Source: Ephemerocybe angulata (Eukaryota; Basidiomycota; Agaricomycetes; Agaricales; Psathyrellaceae). From it: 64,000 nt of DNA. Positions within the stretch are counted from its first letter, which is position 1, and each line of letters begins with the position of its first letter. A program made the position numbers and the translations under genes. The stretch covers positions 1,104,178 through 1,168,177 of the forward strand of contig JAACJK010000058.1 of the NCBI GenBank assembly GCA_013368325.1, read 5' to 3'. Below, in pieces: positions 34,061-45,597 of the stretch. Below the pieces are notes generated by a model that worked only from the letters and a program-made list of their open reading frames with translations, was not told the DNA's origin and searched no databases.

Positions 34061-35503
34061 CGAGGGTTAGCTTCGAGTTCTGTGATGGCGCTCTTCGTTA
34101 TCCACCCTTTGGACCCCTCTTACTTAAATATGCCCTGCATAACAACCCTGTCTCCGAAGGTTATTCAATTATTAACCTCGGGGTAGAATATAAAAGGGTA
34201 TACCACGAACAACGCCGCTCAGGGCATTTTCCCCTCCGGAGCCATCCGGTAGAACGATTCCCGCGACGAACCCCATTAACACAGTACAAAGGATGGGACG
34301 ACTCGTAGACATACAGAATGCACATCGTATCATCAGCTTTATTGAAATACATCACCGGTTGTGATGGTTAGCAGTGCAGGGTCGACGCATACGAGGACAT
34401 GCTTAGATACGAGCTGCAGCTGGGATCTTCTCGACTTCCTCCTTCACACTTAGCGCAGCCAAGTAAGCCGCTGTCGTCTAGTGAAGGTAATCTTGAATAC
34501 ATGTTATGTTTGACTGTCCAGAATTTGTGTGCGTCGATGTCGGGCTGCCGCAGACATCCGACGATGGGAGATAGCGGCAGGGCCAGGCAGCGCCGCATCG
34601 GCACAGACGAAAGAGGACATTTGTGATGTCGGATGCAAACGTTCCTGAGTTCTCAATATACTTGAGCGCAGTTTTTCTCAAGACTTGCTCACGAGTCACG
34701 ATAACGGTATTAGAACAGAACTTGCAGGTGTCATCATTCAACTTCATTGTGGACCAGCGGGGAGTAGGGGGATGCTTGAAGAAAACTCGAGCGTGGGCGA
34801 CAAGACGCCATTGCATCACCTCCTTAACCGTTTTGGGCCCAAACACGAATCGAACTGAAGAATTGAGGCGCCCTTACTTATTCAGTCGTTTCGCTGGTTG
34901 ACGAAGAAAATTTATCTTCGCTTCCTCATCTTCGGTGACTGTTCCAGGCCTTCCGACCACCGAGCAGGTCGACCCTGTGCTTACCAATTTTCTTCTTGAC
35001 ACTGTTTGAAGTTTGCGACGCCCTGCGACGCCCCAGGGCTGTAGCCGCCTCGCCGTTGTGGTGGCGCTTGCTTTGATTGCCAACGATAAGTCAGGTTAGC
35101 TTTAGTTACCGGGATGTCCACTAAGATGATAGAAATTTTCTCTTAAAAGGCCGGTCCTGGTTTTACAAAAAAGGGTTGGAGAGGTTACGAGACCAGGGAA
35201 TACTAGGAGCAAGGCACAATCGAACATCTGAAACGCAGGGTGTAGGAAGGGGACTATGAGGGAGATCGTCCGGGCGTCTAATTTGCATCAACGTTGGCTC
35301 AGCCGTGCACTCCTCTCACTTTCCGGGTCGACAACTGTGGGGGAGCAGGGAGTCAAGGACCTCGCAGGGGAAGCGCACTCAGGCCATCCGAGATGCCGAA
35401 CATTTCAAACTTCAAAGGCCGCACGGCCATCACCGGACTCAACAGATGCGTCGGGTTTGCGCGGGTCGCCTCGAGCTCTTCTTTCCTCGTCATCATTTTC
35501 CAC
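34061..35503. other. Long intergenic stretch without a clear gene
   Basis: A good TATAAAAG at ~34190 (plus) has no convincing gene behind it. An open frame at 34478-34846 (minus, ~122 codons, with CKFC) has no known family. Otherwise nothing recognised. Confidence 0.35.
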
Positions 35504-35827
35504 CTAGCCTCCTGAACCAAAAAGCGCGACTCGCACTCGGAAAACACTGTTCGCAGCCTCCCAAATTGCATTGTAAATGTCCCATTCCGAATAGCCCCAG
35601 CATCGACATAGACGAGTCTGGGATATGTTGTAGATGACGGAAGGTATCACAAAGGGGTCGGAGAGAGGACGTGGCCTGGTGCGTACCTTTTTGACGTGAA
35701 TGGATTGGAATACAGATTGGCTGCCGCTATCAAAGTGTCGACATCTAGATATCTCCGTCTCTCCTGGCTTCCCATGGTTCATTCGGCTCTCCTGGTCGTC
35801 GCAGTCCCCGCACCGCTCATGAATCAC
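35504..35827 (-). pseudogene. Possible patatin-like phospholipase remnant
   Basis: A short stretch reads SVFQSIHVKK and then YNAIWEAANSVF, which resembles the lFRSY ... IWEAARATSAAP region of fungal patatin-like proteins. The catalytic GxSxG and DG motifs are not found nearby, so at most a fragment remains. Chance similarity is not ruled out. Confidence 0.25.
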
Positions 35828-36210
35828 CGTCTATCTCCTCACGACTGGAAACCTCTATCGAGGACCCATTCAGTGCCCCAGCGCCTCATCGTACCTCATA
35901 CCGAACTTTTCTCGGATTACTTCAAATGGGCATCACCCGAACGCCGACTGTCCTCTCCTCGGGATATCTACCTGGCCACCTTCTCGGGTTTACTCCTCCT
36001 TTTCTGGTGAACGAGATACTCCAGCTACCCTGTTTCACTCTACAACTGCGGGCATCGTCGGTCTGGACAGATATCTTCGGTGACTAGGTAGGCGACTGCA
36101 TCGTATTCCAATCCCGCTGTCCTCGCTACTACCAACAGCTGACGAGCAGCCATGTCTACGCAATCTCCCACTACAGAGGTCTGGTATTGAACTCATTCGT
36201 ACAGTCCATT

Positions 36211-38220
36211 TCAATATCCAAAATGTACATGTGGAATCCAAGCGAGTAACGATCCCTCAGAGTCGTCGAGGCGATCCCTCATGGCTTTTCAACCGCATGG
36301 TGAAGCGCGTGCGCGGACTCCCTTCCCATCAAATTTACTCTCTGCAGCGTTCCCCTGGCCGCATAACAGGTACTGGTAAAAGGTCGGCGCGACGTCGGGC
36401 GCATGGTGGTCACCCATAAACCAAATTGTCGCGACCACCCGGGGATATCCCGCAGCGAGCATCCCGGCGGCGAGATGCACGGCTTCGTCAGAGAGTCATT
36501 CCCCGCCTGTACTCCTCTGGCGCGCCGAGAGGAACGCGAGATCGGCATTCTTGAGGTTCTTCTGGACGATTGAAGCGAGGTAGAGTGAGCCCGTATGAAA
36601 GAGGAATTGACTCTGGAGGGGGTCATCCGTATTCTGCGATGCGTGGCAAGCGAGATGAACGCAGCTGTAGTGCTCCAATTTGTCCATGAACTTCTTGGTG
36701 GTAATGGCGTCGTCTTCAAACATCTTCACTCTGACTTTCTCCCTTGCCCCCATTTCGTAGATCCACTGCACCCCGTCGTTGTTCTTTCGATCGGCGAAGC
36801 GCCAACGACTTTCGGATGACTGGTGAGCAATATACCTGCCATACCCATCTCCGTTTTTTGAGAGGCTCTTACTCGTTCTGCCAGAGCAGCGACAATTGGG
36901 GTGTACGAGGATGCAACATTGTCGAGAACACTCAAGTTCTTTGAATGCTGCTTCATAGACGCCTCCTCCGTGCACGGGAAGGAAGGAGAGGGAACCTGTC
37001 GCACACTGCCAAATTCGAGAGTGCGGATGCGCTACCCCAGAATCTTTCGAGTCCAAGTCGGCAGATGTTGATTCAATCTCTCACTTTTGCCCTAACGCCC
37101 CTACAACTGCAACTGGGCGTTTATATCAAGCTTGTACTGGCTGCACTTATCCAAGGAGAACCTGGGTAATGGGATATGGATAGGGCTATCTTGACCGGCC
37201 AGCAGCGCGATCGCATCGCAAGGATCCTCCTCGACGTTGATGACGGCGACAGGCCCCGAGTCTGGGAGGTACTGCCACATCAAGGTCGAGCACGCCAATG
37301 GTTTCAGGAAGGACTCAAAGTGCGGGATTGCCCTAACTGTCCTGAGGAGATCTTCCCACAGCTGCGAGAGGAGTAGGTGCCTGCGAGCTCCATCTTCGAG
37401 CGTTATCTTCTCTGATATAGACATGCTGCCGTGTGACTCCGAGAGGCAGGACCCGGCTGTCTCGAGTCCGTTGGCAACATCGCTAACCGCTTGAGCGACA
37501 TCGGGATCATGGTGGCGGAGGTCTTCGAGCGGGGTGCATAGATTTGTGAGCTGTCCCCAAACAAGACAGCGGCCCTGTTCCAGCCATTCCAGACCCTTAT
37601 CCGGTCTCCGCAGCGCGCATGCAACATCATGCAACTGCGTGTACCGGCGATGAACGGTTTTCTCAAGACCTGTCGTCAGAGATATCAGCGCTATGGACGT
37701 ATCAAAGGCGGAGGACGTCGCTAGAGAGAGGTCGAAATCTCAGGAGGAGGCGGCTCCAATGGACTGCTGCTTCCAGCCTGATCCGAGGTGGTCCAATCCT
37801 CGACGTCGCTTCGGCCTTGAAATACGATAAGCATGCTTCGACGGTTCTTCTGGGATTGTCTAGTTCTGAGAGAGTTAAGACTATGCACTCTCCCAGATTC
37901 TTCAGGAGCTGAGGGAGGTCCGCGTGGCCGTCAGGTGTGCCGTGGATAGCCCGCTGCTTTGGTGAGATTGCTTCGACGATGTCTAGGGGATCGGAGGTTT
38001 GCTTAAAACGGCGTTCATGCGACGCTCCAAGCTCGTTGAAGCGACGCAAGAATGTCTCTTGCATAGGGACAAATAGCTGATGGCCCCAAATGATATAGAC
38101 GATAGACATAGAACGCCGAGCAAGCCACAAGGAAGGGATTAAGAGGCGCCCACTGTGCATGGAGCTAAATGGGAAGGCAATGTGTATAGGACCAGCACAT
38201 ACGCAAGATAAATCGATCAA
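36211..38220 (-). pseudogene. Decayed TPR-CHAT protein gene
   Basis: Homology pieces lie in order: degenerate TPR-like helices (37.1-38.2 kb), then a CHAT (caspase/separase-like) domain with WQCATGSLSFLPVHGGGVYE, a piece in another frame with NVASSYTPIVAALAERV and SHPKVVGASPI, then VHLACHASQN (the catalytic His), LAFLSARQRSTGGE, EAVHLAAGMLAAGYPRVVATIW and an end like LLAWIPHVHFGY. Reading frame changes at least three times (near 36950, 36760 and 36300) with no fitting introns. The catalytic Cys expected in SACQ is Arg (codon 36520-36522, CGC, one base from TGC). Intact relatives are TPR-CHAT proteases common in mushrooms. I call this a dead gene. Confidence 0.8.
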
Positions 38221-38297
38221 TAAATTAATGACATGAGCGACCCTATATACTCAGTCCGTAGAGGGCTAGTCCCAAATATTCTTGACGCCTCTCGTGC

Positions 38298-39573
38298 TTA
38301 CGCCTGAGATCCAAGATTCGAGCGTGATCCGAAGGCTTTCTCCTTCAGAATGATCACTTCTGACGATTGTCCTCGCAGCGTGGCATCGTTCGTTCCAAAA
38401 TGCATACCGCCGGTCGAGACACTCATGTTGTGGGTTGTAGACGAAGTCCACGCCCTCTTCTGTGTGAGTCGGTAGGCGACCAGCAATGGAGATATGACCT
38501 ATAGGTGCCCAAGTCAGTAAACGATCCGCCCCTGTATAATGGCGAAGCTCACCTGGACTATTGCCAGCATTGCAAGAGAGAATTGAGCGAGAGGATGGCC
38601 GAGAGCAAATGGAACGATGAACAGCAGAGCGAAGGTCGAATACAACGCCGAACTCTCAATCAGGATACTACTGACAGAGGTGTACATAGAGAGTGATCCG
38701 GAGTCCCCTCCCATGATTTTCTGAATCTGAAGGCGGTGGATCAGGAGCCTTCCTGATATAAGAAGTGTAAGAAGAATGTGGAGAGAGGCGACGATGGAGA
38801 AGTTGGTGAGTGCGAAGTTAATCTGGGAGAACAACGACTCCTTGGGGAGGGATGTCTGGGTCAAGAGAAGAATCCCGGTCGCTAGAATTCACAAAAGGTG
38901 AGATGAGATAGTGCCACCTCGTGGATAAACAGGTGAGACGAACTTATGGACGCCACGTAGAGAAGGCCAGGCAGGATCAAGACGGTCCAGATTCTGGATT
39001 TCTGACTGTATACAACATAACAGCGGTACATCTGAGTAATCGTAAGTGATACCGCCACTTTTCTGTGATTCTGAATGCATGGTGCTCACCATAAATCCAT
39101 CCGCGAACCATCCAGTCATAGTAAATGCAGCGTTTCCAAGATTCATGACAGGGTGGTTGTAGTGATCGAACTCCCATCCGAGAGGACCGCCAGGGTAAAG
39201 CGGATACTCCAACCTGAGGTAGACCAGGATCCATGCAATCGAGAACATATACATGGTCCCTACCGTGAAGATTAGACAGACGTAAATCAGCTGTAGCAGC
39301 TTAGGCCGCGAGCTGACGGATATGCCGCTCCGCTTCAGCGACGGGATGAGGGATCGGAGACATGAGAGGAAGAGCGAGATAGCAATTCCTGCAGAAGCTA
39401 GCGTTAGATAGATGGACACAGACAGATGCGAGAGGCGACCAACCATAGAGTATCAAGGAAAAGGTTGCGCCTACGGTCTCAAAGACGTATCCAGCATACA
39501 GCTCGGGCGGAACGTTCGTTAACCTGTACCCTGTGGGACCTCCACCTGTGGGCGCTTCTTCGAGTGTCGACAT
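38298..39573 (-). CDS. Multi-pass membrane protein, paralogue of the 12-kb gene
   Basis: Exons 39573-39444, 39388-39090, 39031-38944, 38881-38553 and 38498-38298 give about 348 aa. Intron phases and the 88-bp third exon equal those of the gene at 12069-13491. Hydrophobic segments: LYGIAISLFLSCL, LLQLIYVCLIFTVGTMYMFSIA, NLGNAAFTMTGWFADGFM, then MYRCYVVYSQKSRIW and ILPGLLYVASI, and three more in exon 4 before a polar tail. About seven helices in all. Both copies share the Y-x-x-YVVY/W pattern after the third intron. Orientation is opposite to the other copy and they are 25 kb apart, so this is not a simple tandem pair. Function unknown. Confidence 0.82.
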
Positions 39574-41227
39574 TGATGGGCTCAAGCTGTATGGCTCTAC
39601 CTACAAGCCGCCCTTCTGGTTAAAAGATGGTGTTTAAGCGCTTCAGTTATCGATAGGTACTCAAATGTTCCGAGAGAAGCTGATTCAAGATCGATACGAA
39701 GTGGAATTTGGGTCCCACGATGGGTAGGGCCGATCAGCATCCTGGATTCTGGAGGTCAAAAACAGTTGATTCATATCTGGCTTCTGCGAGCGAAGCTCTC
39801 TAACGAAGGCGTAAGCGTCACCTGCCACCCTCTATCTAACGCATGGGAATAGGGGTGTGCTGTCCGGATAGGGGCAATAGTTTTTCCGAAGCCTTCCATC
39901 TCGCCCAGCTGTGTGTCTGGTGCGCTTCGAGTCACTGTCCAGCCTCAGTTGAATGCCATGTCCATCTTTCAGTGATCGTTAAATCGAATCCAACCAGACA
40001 ATACAGTGCGGAAGACGCTACCGTTTGATCTGAATTGAACACTGTTCTGTATTTCCTTGATTGTGAATCTCACCAGGGTCGGATGATGTCAGCCAGCTTG
40101 CATTGCGACAACCCAGCATATCACGTACCCGAGATCAAAAAACCTGTGGCACTGGAAAGAGCGTCGAAAGTTAAGTGCGCTGCAACTTAGATATAGCGGA
40201 GTCCGCATTGAAGGACGACGGCGATGGGAGTCTCAAGGTAGGCATCTCGCTCCTAGAGCCATTTCTCCCTTCTAAGTCCGTGTCTGAAGGATCAGTGAGC
40301 AGGTACGCATTACCATTGACACGGGAGCTCCGATGTCTTCCCGCTGGGCTAGCTTCCCGATATCTGTAACTTTGAGGTAGTGGGTCATCAGGTTACAACG
40401 GTGGTGGGTACCTTGATATCCAAGGCATCGGACACATGTCGCGAGTGTCCACTGTCCATCTTCTAAAGCGCTCTAGCAGTGGATTGTAGCCCTCATACAG
40501 TGGTGGGATTGGTGTCCTGCTTGAGCATATGTGCGAGTGCGGGACTCCTTTACAGTTCCCACTGAAGCTTTGATGTCAGTGGTCGTGGTATCATTGCGAT
40601 ACCAACTGTCTACCTCCAGCCGTATTGACGACGTTGCATACTATAATGTGTGTCGGACCACCAACCTACGGTATTTTCCATGGGTGTCATTTAAAATTTT
40701 GGCTTTCTCCGAGAGTGCGTACTATTTCCATTTACTTCTTGCCACGGGCGATTATCTTCTAAGCTTACTGAAAGAGCGTGGAGCGCAAAGGTACTCACTA
40801 GGAAATACGTTCATTGGAAAGCCGCTTTGCCGCCGCAGAATGAAACTCAACAGGGAGGCCTCGCCGAGAGGAACCATCAAGTCCGAGCTGGAGGGTATGG
40901 TACTGTATCTGAGCTAGTACTAGCATAAAAAACTACTCGCACAATCGCTGAGTTGCCCGCGATAGCAATTCTGGGTGCTGCAGGCCGACAGGTCTCAGGG
41001 TCGTCGGTTCTTTATTAAGGTCCTCCACACAGCCGAAGAACACGTAGAACTACACATTCTTGTCCCGATTTCACACCAAGATGCCATTGAATGCTTCTCT
41101 GATTAGGACCCAACTATCGCAGGGAACTAAATATATCGTCACATGCGTGGCCTATATCATATATATCTGGGTAGTCCCTGGGCTTCGTTAAACCTCATTT
41201 ACGCCCTCGTAGAATTAAGCCTCTCAC
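39574..41227. other. Intergenic, no gene seen
   Basis: 1.6 kb with one open frame (40531-40917, plus) that has no family signs. TATA-like A/T runs (CCTATATCATATATATC, ~41150) lie 60-80 bp before the UstYa-like gene and may be its promoter. Confidence 0.4.
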
Positions 41228-41914
41228 ATGGTTTCTTGGGTTCCCCGAGCGATTATCGCGCTCTCTTTAGTTAATATGGCTCTGATAGCAGTACAAATGG
41301 GATCGCGACAAGCAGGTACCATCCTTTCTTGTTACAGTTTGATTCGCTTATTCACATCCATTTTAGAGTGTCGTGGTCAGCCCGGTCGCACAAGCCACAC
41401 GTATACCTATGTAGGCGATGACTACCCATCTCACCTCCCAACGAACCTCACCTGGGAGGATATGGTGGTCGACATGGTGGTGGAGGAGTCCACTCGCTTT
41501 ACAACGACTCACCAGAATTTGCCAAACTGGAGAGCTGTCATACCCGGCTACCCAGGATATATCCGCCTGGGCCCCTTCCCAAAACGAGTATTTGCCCTCC
41601 CAATATACCACCAACTTCATTGCTTGTACGAGTTGGCAAAGGTTCTCGCCAGATCGGACCCAGACGCACCGGGGCCCAAGCCTGTCATCGATTGGCATGC
41701 CTCTCATCACACGCAGCACTGTCTCACTTACCTTCGTCAGCAAATTCTTTGTGCGGCCGACGAGACGATGGAGGATAGCTCGTGGATGTGCGGTGGCTAC
41801 GATGGGACTAGGAGTGCAAAAAAGGCTAGGAAGTGTAAGGATTGGTCGCATAGCTTTAGGAAAGTCCAGGAGGTTGACGATGCGTGGTGGAGTGACGAGA
41901 TGAACTCGGTATAA
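41228..41914 (+). CDS. UstYa-like oxidase (DUF3328)
   Basis: A hydrophobic anchor near residues 5-25 is followed by the DUF3328 core with both HxxHC motifs: YHQLHCLYEL and HTQHCLTYLRQQILC, and a C-terminal CKDW. UstYa-type proteins act in cyclisation or oxidation of ribosomal peptides (ustiloxin, phomopsin) and in other secondary metabolism. A 51-bp stretch after MGSRQAG has GT-AG ends and is probably a spliced intron; because it is a multiple of three and stop-free, both forms stay in frame (228 or 211 aa). A second member lies at 43169-43818. Confidence 0.88.
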   Translation: MVSWVPRAIIALSLVNMALIAVQMGSRQAGTILSCYSLIRLFTSILECRGQPGRTSHTYTYVGDDYPSHLPTNLTWEDMVVDMVVEESTRFTTTHQNLPNWRAVIPGYPGYIRLGPFPKRVFALPIYHQLHCLYELAKVLARSDPDAPGPKPVIDWHASHHTQHCLTYLRQQILCAADETMEDSSWMCGGYDGTRSAKKARKCKDWSHSFRKVQEVDDAWWSDEMNSV

Positions 41915-41950
41915 AACAGTAGTTTATTACACGTACTAAGCCGTCTATAC

Positions 41951-42894
41951 CTATGAAACCGGGATGAAGCCCTTGCTCTGGGTTATCATGAATCCGAACT
42001 TGTTGTTTCGGGGGTCATGCCAGAAATCGATATCGCACTGGTCCCTCTGTGGCGGCGCACGGCACGACACCTCCAGTGTGATCAAAGATCCCGGGGCGCA
42101 CGGAAAGGTCTCTCCCTTCGTCGTGGTGTTTGGAAGCACAGCTATCGTCTCGAGGAGTCGACGGTTCGATCCACGACGCCCGTAAAGTTTATTGTAAGAG
42201 AGGCTCCCGGGTGCGATCGGACCTGCGCCGTGATGGATGTAGACGTCAACAGGATGAGGGAGCGAAGGAAGTGATTGAACGTCTCCTCCGTGCGCTTCCT
42301 CGGGATTGAGCATGAAGGTCAGGGCACACGACTCGTATCCATAGTCAACTGGCCTAAACTGGGCCACAGACGAAACCTAGTATCTGAACGTCAGCCACGC
42401 GTCCCATAGCATAGAGTGCATTGGAATTTACCGTGCTTCTCAGTTGAAAGTGGCGTATATCAGGCCAGACCGTGCCAAATGCACTGGATGTCTGCTTCAC
42501 GTCCTCTTTGAATATGTGCGCCTTAGAAGAGGAGTCGATCTGCGTTAATACCACGGGAAACAGCGTGAACGACTCTTCAGATGAAGGGCCTTCGGGACTG
42601 AGACCAATATAGATTGAGGGCTGCCTGGTGGGTATGGGGGCTGGTATGTTCTCGTGAAACGTTAGGTGAAGGGTGTTCGCGAGGGTACACAGAAACAGGA
42701 TTGTCAAGGCACCAAATGACATCAGACCTGAGGTACGTAGTCAGCGTAGTCCTCAGACATCGACGAAACTCAGGAGACTCGCCAGAATAGCGCGGTGGGA
42801 CTGTGGCACTGAGACCAGACTCCCGTGTAGCAGGTATAAACTCCTGCTCTTCATCGGATGGTGTGTCCTTGAGTGGGATGTACTCGCTGTTCAT
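41951..42894 (-). CDS. But2-like C-terminal domain membrane protein
   Basis: Convergent with the UstYa-like gene, stops 37 bp apart. N-terminus MNSEYIPLKDTPSDEEQEF, then a transmembrane helix (LMSFGALTILFLCTLANTL) and an extracytoplasmic part with QLRSTVSSVAQFRPVDYGYESC and a Cys-containing end. That order (polar start, one helix, VAQFRaLDYGmErC) is the basidiomycete protein class linked to the But2 C-terminal domain. Two introns: the first appears to start with GC (GCGAGT) instead of GT, the second runs from GTAAATTCC to ATACTAG. Such genes are often next to DUF3328 genes in my recollection of mushroom genomes. Function unknown. Confidence 0.75.
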
Positions 42895-43168
42895 GTTTGA
42901 GTGGTCGTGGTACTTTCTGCTGAGACAAATCTAACGTCAAGTCAAGGAACTTCTTCAAGGATCACTCTGAGAGCTGTGTGAGACTCACTAAGATCCTTGT
43001 AACTGGAGAACGGGATTGATATCATATCGCCGGGAGGTTATCGGGCGAATCCAGAACTCTAAGTTAAATCGACTCAGTCCCGACCGTAAATGTGGAAGGA
43101 GAGATCAAAGATGCTTCTTTACAGTGATATAAGAAAGCCAAGTCACAGAAGCTCGACCTCCCAGTCTC

Positions 43169-43818
43169 ATGGCTGCGTCTCAAAGGATCGGGTCGCTCAT
43201 TCTCAGTCTCCTTTTGGTCGGTTCGGTCCTTCACACACACAAACGCCTCGGTGCGCCATGCGCTTCGTGCTCTGACCTCCAACGTAAAGAGCAAGCAGGT
43301 CGCAAAAAGGGGGAACTGACTGACCAATCTACTCTGTAGGGGCACGCGGAATCAACTTCAACTTCGATTGCGTTTCTGATCAATCAGTCATGATGTACCC
43401 AGAGAACACTCAACGCTTCAATATCCCAGACTTCGAGGACTGGGAAGCTGGTCTCCCAAGTATCAATGGCACCCACCGTTTGGAAGCAGGTACTGAAGGG
43501 AACCAGGCGCCAGTAACGATCACAATGTTCTATCAGCTTCACTGCCTGAGCATCATCGTGAGGCAACTTGCCACCCTGGACAGAAAGAGCCACAAGGCCC
43601 GCGGAGATCCTTTAGAAGGGGTGTGTCCAGTGGACAAAAAAAGCCAGTGGGAGCTCACGCAGCACTGCATGAACTATCTCAGGCAAATGGTTCTATGCCA
43701 TTCTCACACGACACTCGAGACGGTTCGATCACAGATTCCCCCTAGCATTGTGGAGTTGGCGAAGAGCAGATACGTGTGTAAAGATTGGACTTCCGTATAT
43801 TCTCGATGGTCAAAGTGA
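43169..43818 (+). CDS. UstYa-like oxidase (DUF3328), second copy
   Basis: Exons 43169-43298 and 43340-43818, about 202 aa. A hydrophobic N-terminal anchor (IGSLILSLLLVGSVL) precedes the two DUF3328 motifs, FYQLHCLSII and LTQHCMNYLRQMVLC, and a C-terminal VCKDW. The His and Cys residues thought to bind metal are all present. It is shorter than the first copy and diverged, so the two are not a recent duplicate. An A/T-rich TGATATAAG ~50 bp upstream may serve as TATA element. Confidence 0.85.
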
Positions 43819-44793
43819 TGTTATCGTAGGGCTATCATAATGCATATGGCTTCAAACACCCCTTGTCGATTCTCTGTTGAGTCCATATCTCGGAAACTTA
43901 GATAAGAACGCAGCTGGGAAGGGTCGGAAGTCGATGGCGGGAAATCGTCGCAGTCGGTGAGGGATAACCAACCTACGTGAAATTTCAATTGACTGATATA
44001 TAGAAGAACAATGGATGTAGATCGAAGATATCTGACATCGAAACTCACATGTAGGTACTTCTCCAGATAGGTGATAGGTGAGAAGTTGCGCAGGAACCCG
44101 AAATCCGCACTATTAGCAGGCCCTTTCTTTAATATCCCATTGCGATATTTGGCGCGGTATTGGACTAGCAAGTTCTATCATGATATTATCCAGAAGCGTC
44201 AAACTGTGCTGGTCCATGATGAGTATTTTTAGTGTCCCGCACCTACCTGACTTGAGTCCACAGTATTATTTTTGACAATCCACGGCTCTGCTGAGTCAGG
44301 GTGTCGGCGAAGTAGCCATCTCCTTGGGTGAGTCTCGTTGCGTTGCGTCGATTTGTTCAATTCCGAGTCCCAAGAGGCATTCACGTGCCACTTGACTTAG
44401 ACCTCCTGTGGAGCAGATTCAGAGTACTCGACTGAATACAGCCATGAAACCATCCTGGAGAACCTCCATTGCTTCTAAATCCGCATCTCGGATACACAAT
44501 GAATAAATTAAGAAGCGCCAGAGTGGTTCCGGGATTCAAGAAGATAGTCGGCTAGTCGGAAATGTTACCCCAAACCTCGAGAACTCCTCCGCTTCCATGC
44601 TCAGCCCGTGATGAGTGCCTAGCGGTAGTGATACTAACATTGGAAGCGAAGGAGGCCTTCGTAAAGGGTTTCTTGAGACACCACAAATCGGGTGTATAAC
44701 TGGAATTCTGGTATAAATACTATGTAACTCGCGCTAAGAAACTGTATTCACCTCTCTCCACCGTCCTAAAGCTCGACCGGAGCTATCACTGCC
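43819..44793. other. Intergenic, no gene seen
   Basis: Holds the upstream DNA of the small secreted protein gene. An open frame on the minus strand (43821-44171) has no recognisable content. Confidence 0.4.
44711..44720 (+). promoter_or_regulatory. TATA box before the small secreted protein gene
   Basis: GTATAAATAC, about 80 bp upstream of the ATG at 44794. Confidence 0.5.
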
Positions 44794-45157
44794 ATGCATA
44801 CTTCTATACTCTCTACCGCGTTTCTCTTTGCTCTCGCGACTTGCTTTGCGAGCATTGTCATGGCGTTACCCTTGGAGGGTAGCACTCTGAAGCCAGCACT
44901 TCCTGTGATGCCGTGCGTAATTGAAGACGGCAAGTTTGAGTCCCTTCGAAGAACTGGTACCGGAGATTGATGTCACAGATTCTATCTCTAGGTGTGGTCA
45001 CTCGACAGTTGGGCACAGAGTCGGAAGCTTGCCCTTATTGAGTTGCCCGAGTAGAGTCGTTGGGAGTCGTGAGGATGCAGCTCTCGAGGGCATCGAGGCC
45101 AGTGGATCAGGAACAGCACCGGTGCTATTCATAACCAAATGTAACCGATTCAATTGA
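44794..45157 (+). CDS. Possible small secreted peptide
   Basis: The ATG at 44794 opens a 58-codon frame with a clear signal peptide (ILSTAFLFALATCFASIVMA) and then LPLEGSTLKPALPVMP. A GT-AG intron (donor GTGCGTAATTG near 44911, acceptor CTCTAG near 44991) would join it to a second frame ending at 45157 (CGHSTVGHRVGSLPLLS... ending CNRFN), for about 94 aa. Either form is a small secreted protein. It has a good TATA box. There is no repeat array or obvious Kex2 core of the known UstYa substrates. It lies between the UstYa-like genes and a prolyl-aminopeptidase-like gene, so it is a candidate precursor peptide, but the evidence is weak. Confidence 0.5.
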
Positions 45158-45544
45158 TACATGAACCTGCGCATACATTTCACCTCTTCAAATTGTGGTC
45201 CAGGTTCAGAGGTTATCTCGCTGAGGCCCTTGAGGCGCTGCATGTCAGCCGTCGAGCCCCGCATGCTGCTACAAGGAGGATTTCTGTGTTATTCTGAAGC
45301 TTAAACGAGACCTGGCTGGGCGTCTTAATGGACCGTAGGGCATGGTAGGAATGGAAATTAGACAAATGCGCCGACGGCTTTTGGTGCTTCCTATAGAAGC
45401 TTTGATGAAAATGATTTCTATCGATCCATAACAAACACATATGAAAAAGCACGCCATGTTCCTCGGCTTCTGCGTTCCATGGGGACACCTTTTCGATGAA
45501 GATTATCAATCCCAGTTAGGTCGCGATACATAAGGGAGCCTCAA

Positions 45545-45551
45545 TATAAAA
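45545..45551 (+). promoter_or_regulatory. TATA box of the S33 hydrolase gene
   Basis: TATAAAA about 50 bp upstream of the ATG at 45598. Confidence 0.5.
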
Positions 45552-45597
45552 CTGCAGGGGAAGCTCAATCAATATCTCATCCCGTTAACTGCGAGTT

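Noticed and set aside
34874..35083. Basic open frame on the minus strand
   Set aside because: Short, arginine-rich by composition, no partners for splicing.
40531..40917. Plus-strand open frame of 128 codons
   Set aside because: No motif, no fitting splice partners and composition unlike the neighbouring genes.
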